A stretch of 64,000 nucleotides of DNA. It comes from an uncultured Bacteroidales bacterium. GTDB taxonomy: Bacteria > Bacteroidota > Bacteroidia > Bacteroidales > UBA932. The DNA is taken from the NCBI GenBank assembly GCA_944325445.1, contig CALVAG010000001.1, positions 119,652 to 183,651 on the forward strand, in the 5' to 3' direction. Position numbers and translations under genes: made by a program. Positions within the stretch are counted from its first letter, which is position 1. Each line of letters starts with the position of its first letter. This document shows positions 61,803-64,000 of the stretch, piece after piece. The notes under the pieces were generated by a model, which searched no databases, had not been told where the DNA came from, and saw nothing but the letters and a program-made list of their open reading frames with translations.

Positions 61803-61829
61803 GCGGTATTTCAAGAAATACCTATGTTG
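61799..61829 (+). repeat. Direct repeat copy 1 (31 bases)
   Basis: Begins GTTTGCGGTATTTCAAGAAA and matches the copy at 61917-61947 at 28 of 31 positions. It overlaps the tRNA-Val terminator by 4 bases. Confidence 0.85.
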
Positions 61830-61916
61830 TCCAGCCCTTTACGGGCGGGTGCTCCTTTCAGTCGCAGTCCCTGCGGGACTTTATTCTTGTCAGTGCACCA
61901 CGGATACCCTCTTTAC
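61830..61916. other. Hairpin-rich spacer between the repeat copies
   Basis: No gene is visible. It holds a second GGGTGCTC (61847-61854, also at 61785-61792 in the tRNA-Val terminator) and the small hairpin AGTCCC-TGC-GGGACT. This suggests partial duplication of the terminator region and later decay. Confidence 0.5.
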
Positions 61917-61947
61917 GTTTGCGGTATTTCAAGAAATATCCATATTG
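61917..61947 (+). repeat. Direct repeat copy 2 (31 bases)
   Basis: Begins GTTTGCGGTATTTCAAGAAA and differs from copy 1 (61799-61829) at three positions. It lies 26 bases before the truncated acetyltransferase gene. Confidence 0.85.
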
Positions 61948-61972
61948 CTCCGAATAAAATAATAAACTCAAA

Positions 61973-62290
61973 ATGAGAGAGATAGATCCTGTGGAGACTT
62001 CCCGTGCATACGCATTCGAGATGTGGATGAACGCCCCTATGCCCATGGTTACCTTTTTCAGGACGCTCGATGTATCCGCGCTGGTCAAAGCCGGCAAAAA
62101 AAGAGGCTTGAAATTCAATATGCTTATGTGCTGGTGTATAGGAAAGGCGGCGAGCGGAATCAAGGAATTTTATATGTTGCCTGTGGGCAAAAGACTGATT
62201 CAATATGACAGAATCGCTGTCAATACCATTGTTGCCGACAGCAGGGGAGAGGTGAGCTCCTGCGATTCTGCAAACCTGCATGACTTGTAA
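61973..62290 (+). pseudogene. Truncated chloramphenicol-acetyltransferase-like protein
   Basis: 105 residues resembling the N-terminal half of the trimeric CAT-like O-acetyltransferases (about 210 residues): MREIDPVETSRAYAFEMW, then NAPMPMVTFFRTLDV, then KFNMLMCWCIGKAA, then FYMLPVGKRLIQYD. The chain stops after RGEVSSCDSANLHDL, so the C-terminal half with the catalytic HxxxDG histidine is missing. I see no continuation in other frames in the 127 bases before the next gene. It is therefore most likely a gene remnant, although a short product could be made. It lies beside direct repeats and hairpins, which may mark the rearrangement. Confidence 0.65.
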
Positions 62291-62333
62291 CCCCGTTACG
62301 GATAATTGTACCCCGATTACTGTTTTTTGTTCT

Positions 62334-62369
62334 TTTGCTGCCGGATTCTGAATTTAATATCTATTTTTG
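62334..62369 (+). promoter_or_regulatory. Possible promoter of the DUF362 gene
   Basis: TATTTTTG at 62362-62369 fits the -7 consensus; TTTG at 62334-62337 is 24 bases upstream, slightly too far. The ATG is 48 bases downstream. Confidence 0.45.
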
Positions 62370-62417
62370 TTATGGCGACAGTTATAAACCAGACAGTAAC
62401 GGTAAACAGATACAATC

Positions 62418-63566
62418 ATGAGCGAAGTAAACGGAACGAAATCTTCTAAAGTCTACTATGCAGACTTCAGATGCAGGCCAGACGAGGGGCCGGCAGACAA
62501 GCTGAAAAAACTTATAAAGGCTGCCGGCATAGATAAGATAGATATGGAAGGCAAGTTCGTGGCAGTAAAGATGCATTTTGGAGAGCATGGAAACCTTACA
62601 TTTCTCCGCCCAAATTATGCCAGGGTCGTGGCGGATACAGTACGGGAACTTGGCGGAAAACCCTTTCTTACAGATTGCAACACTCTTTATCCGGGAAGCC
62701 GCAAGAATGCGCTGGAACATCTGTACTGTGCATGGGAAAACGGATTTACCCCACTGACCGCGGGATGTCCCGTAATTATAGGCGACGGCCTGAAGGGAAC
62801 CGATGACATTGCCGTGCCGGTAGAGGGCGGCGAGTATGTCAAGGAGGCAAAGATAGGCCGCGCCATTATGGATGCCGACATATTTATATCGCTCACCCAT
62901 TTCAAAGGGCACGAGATGACAGGTTTTGGCGGGGCAATCAAGAACATAGGCATGGGATGCGGCTCGAGGGCAGGAAAGAAGGAGCAGCATTGCAACGGCA
63001 AACCGGTCATAGACCAGTCTCGCTGCCGCGGTTGCAAAAGGTGTATGCGCGAGTGTGCGAACAACGGGCTCGTATTCGATGAAAAGAGCAGGAAGATGAA
63101 TGTAGACCTAAGCAATTGCGTAGGTTGCGGGCGCTGTATAGGGGCATGTAATTTCGATGCGATAGATTTTGCGCAGAATGCAGCCGTAAAGGAGCTCAAC
63201 TGCAGAATGGCCGAGTATGCCAAGGCTGTTGTAGACGGAAGGCCGAATTTCCATATCTCGCTTATATGCGATGTCTCTCCCACATGCGACTGCCATTCCG
63301 GAAACGACACACCCATAATCCAGGATGTGGGCATGTTCGCCTCGTTCGATCCGCTTGCCCTGGACCAGGCCTGCGTGGATGCCTGCTTGAGAGAGGCTCC
63401 GCTGCCCAACAGCCAGCTTGCCGATGCAATGGCCGAAGAGGGGTTCGAAGACCATCATGACCATTTCGACAATACGAACCCCAATACGGAGTATAAGTCC
63501 TGTCTCTCTCATGCAGAGAAGATCGGCCTCGGCAGCCGTACATATGAACTTGTAAAGGTGAAATAG
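62418..63566 (+). CDS. DUF362 protein with two 4Fe-4S clusters
   Basis: A 382-residue protein with an N-terminal DUF362 domain (about 1-195: VKMHFGEHGNLTFLRP, ISLTHFKGHEMTGFGGAIKN) and an 8Fe ferredoxin insert. The first cluster uses Cys203, 206, 209 and 213 and the second Cys234, 237, 240 and 244, both CxxCxxCxxxC. The chain returns to the DUF362 fold after the insert (DPLALDQACVDACL). Proteins of this type are thought to be redox proteins of unknown substrate. There is no signal peptide, so it is cytoplasmic. It is a single gene with its own likely promoter and terminator. Confidence 0.9.
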   Translation: MSEVNGTKSSKVYYADFRCRPDEGPADKLKKLIKAAGIDKIDMEGKFVAVKMHFGEHGNLTFLRPNYARVVADTVRELGGKPFLTDCNTLYPGSRKNALEHLYCAWENGFTPLTAGCPVIIGDGLKGTDDIAVPVEGGEYVKEAKIGRAIMDADIFISLTHFKGHEMTGFGGAIKNIGMGCGSRAGKKEQHCNGKPVIDQSRCRGCKRCMRECANNGLVFDEKSRKMNVDLSNCVGCGRCIGACNFDAIDFAQNAAVKELNCRMAEYAKAVVDGRPNFHISLICDVSPTCDCHSGNDTPIIQDVGMFASFDPLALDQACVDACLREAPLPNSQLADAMAEEGFEDHHDHFDNTNPNTEYKSCLSHAEKIGLGSRTYELVKVK

Positions 63567-63623
63567 ATGGCCGAATGCGGAGCGGTTACGAAAATGTTAC
63601 GGTAAGGTTTATTATATGTTAAG

Positions 63624-63664
63624 AATTGCGGAGATGCTTGCGTGGTATTCTCCGCAATTTTACC
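63624..63664 (+). terminator. Terminator after the DUF362 gene
   Basis: AATTGCGGAGA (63624-63634) pairs perfectly with TCTCCGCAATT (63649-63659) with a 14-base loop, then TTT ACC. The right arm runs into the pstS -7 element. Confidence 0.65.
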
Positions 63665-63668
63665 TTTG
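63661..63668 (+). promoter_or_regulatory. Promoter -7 element of pstS
   Basis: TACCTTTG fits TAnnTTTG and lies 21 bases before the ATG at 63690. TTG at 63639-63641 in the hairpin loop is 19 bases upstream, so the -33 region is inside the terminator. Confidence 0.55.
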
Positions 63669-63689
63669 CGCCGGACTGAAAAAATCAGG

Positions 63690-64000
63690 ATGAACAGAAA
63701 ACCTTTCATTTTTTTGGCAATCGCAACTCTCTTTTTCAACAGTGTCGCACAGGCGCAAAGAATCAAGGGAAGCGATACGCTTCTTCCGCTTACTCAAGAA
63801 CTTGCGGAGGAGTATCTGGCGGAGCATCCCGAAGCGGAGATAATAGTGACAGGTGGCGGTTCCGGAGTGGGAATAGCCGCCCTTATGGAGAATACCACCG
63901 ATATTGCAATGGCCTCGCGCAGCATAAAGTTCGGTGAGAAGATGAAATTCGCAGAAGAGGGGCTGAAGGCGGTGGAAGTGACAGTGGCCTACGATGCGCT
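63690..64000 (+). CDS. pstS: Phosphate ABC transporter substrate-binding protein, 5' part
   Basis: The frame starts at ATG 63690 and runs past the window edge, giving 103 residues. A signal peptide (about 1-22, NSVAQAQ) is followed by IKGSDTLLPLTQELAEEY, TGGGSGVGIAALMENTTDIAMASR, cited as landmarks, which match the phosphate-binding lobe of PstS-family proteins. Other PstS-like solute-binding proteins share this motif. The rest of the operon lies outside the window. Confidence 0.88.
   Translation, partial: MNRKPFIFLAIATLFFNSVAQAQRIKGSDTLLPLTQELAEEYLAEHPEAEIIVTGGGSGVGIAALMENTTDIAMASRSIKFGEKMKFAEEGLKAVEVTVAYDA

Noticed and set aside
62372..62449. A 25-codon frame (MATVINQTV...) starting 2 bases after the DUF362 -7 element
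   Set aside because: It overlaps the real gene out of frame, its start would lie before the transcription start, and it has no ribosome binding site.

Overview
The window is a housekeeping stretch of a Bacteroidota chromosome, almost certainly order Bacteroidales. Evidence: promoters of the TTTG-N19-21-TAnnTTTG type, the Bacteroidota form of the RNA polymerase omega subunit between bamD and coaBC, long purC, a ParC-type topoisomerase with the Bacteroidota quinolone-site sequence, a DUF4369/TlpA-like lipoprotein, and fused-gamma KorA with KorB. The family or genus cannot be fixed from sequence alone. Nearly all of the window is coding; there is no gene-free stretch over 300 bases. I see no prophage, insertion sequence, CRISPR array or defence island.

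Layout. 1-1072: 3' end of hisS, tRNA-fMet and its terminator. 1082-9881 (+): a Gate-domain membrane protein, trxB, bamD, rpoZ, coaBC, recN, nagB and an M24 aminopeptidase P. 9878-15074 (-): pdxJ, a Skp-like lipoprotein, a GT4 glycosyltransferase, purC and a LysM/periplasmic-binding fusion. 15177-20453 (+): nadK, then the envelope cluster uppS-bamA-skp-skp. 20666-24922 (+): korA-korB-gdhA, which links glutamate to 2-oxoglutarate and succinyl-CoA. 25036-32740 (+): murI, hppA, an AraC regulator, an acetylxylan-esterase-like protein lacking its catalytic triad, aroE, ssb and purA; then an MFS transporter and dxs to 36043.

36050-49087 (+) is the core gene-expression cluster: tRNA-Thr, Tyr, Gly, Thr, tuf, tRNA-Trp, secE, nusG, rplKAJL, rpoB, rpoC. 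It has internal terminator-like hairpins after tuf and after rplL. 49142-60119 holds a gamma carbonic anhydrase, a TlpA-like lipoprotein, trmH-lysS (-), recJ (+), and aroK, parC, era, rluB-like (-). 60196-64000 (+) holds an ABC permease, tRNA-Val with an odd leader, a truncated chloramphenicol-acetyltransferase-like gene among short repeats, a DUF362 ferredoxin-like protein and the start of pstS.

I did not find an obvious new multi-gene system. The signals most worth a second look are the tRNA-Val leader with four ATGA-coupled micro-ORFs, a boxA-like leader block shared by two tRNA units, the pseudo-esterase cotranscribed with an AraC regulator, and the loss of the usual catalytic Cys and Asn in CoaBC.
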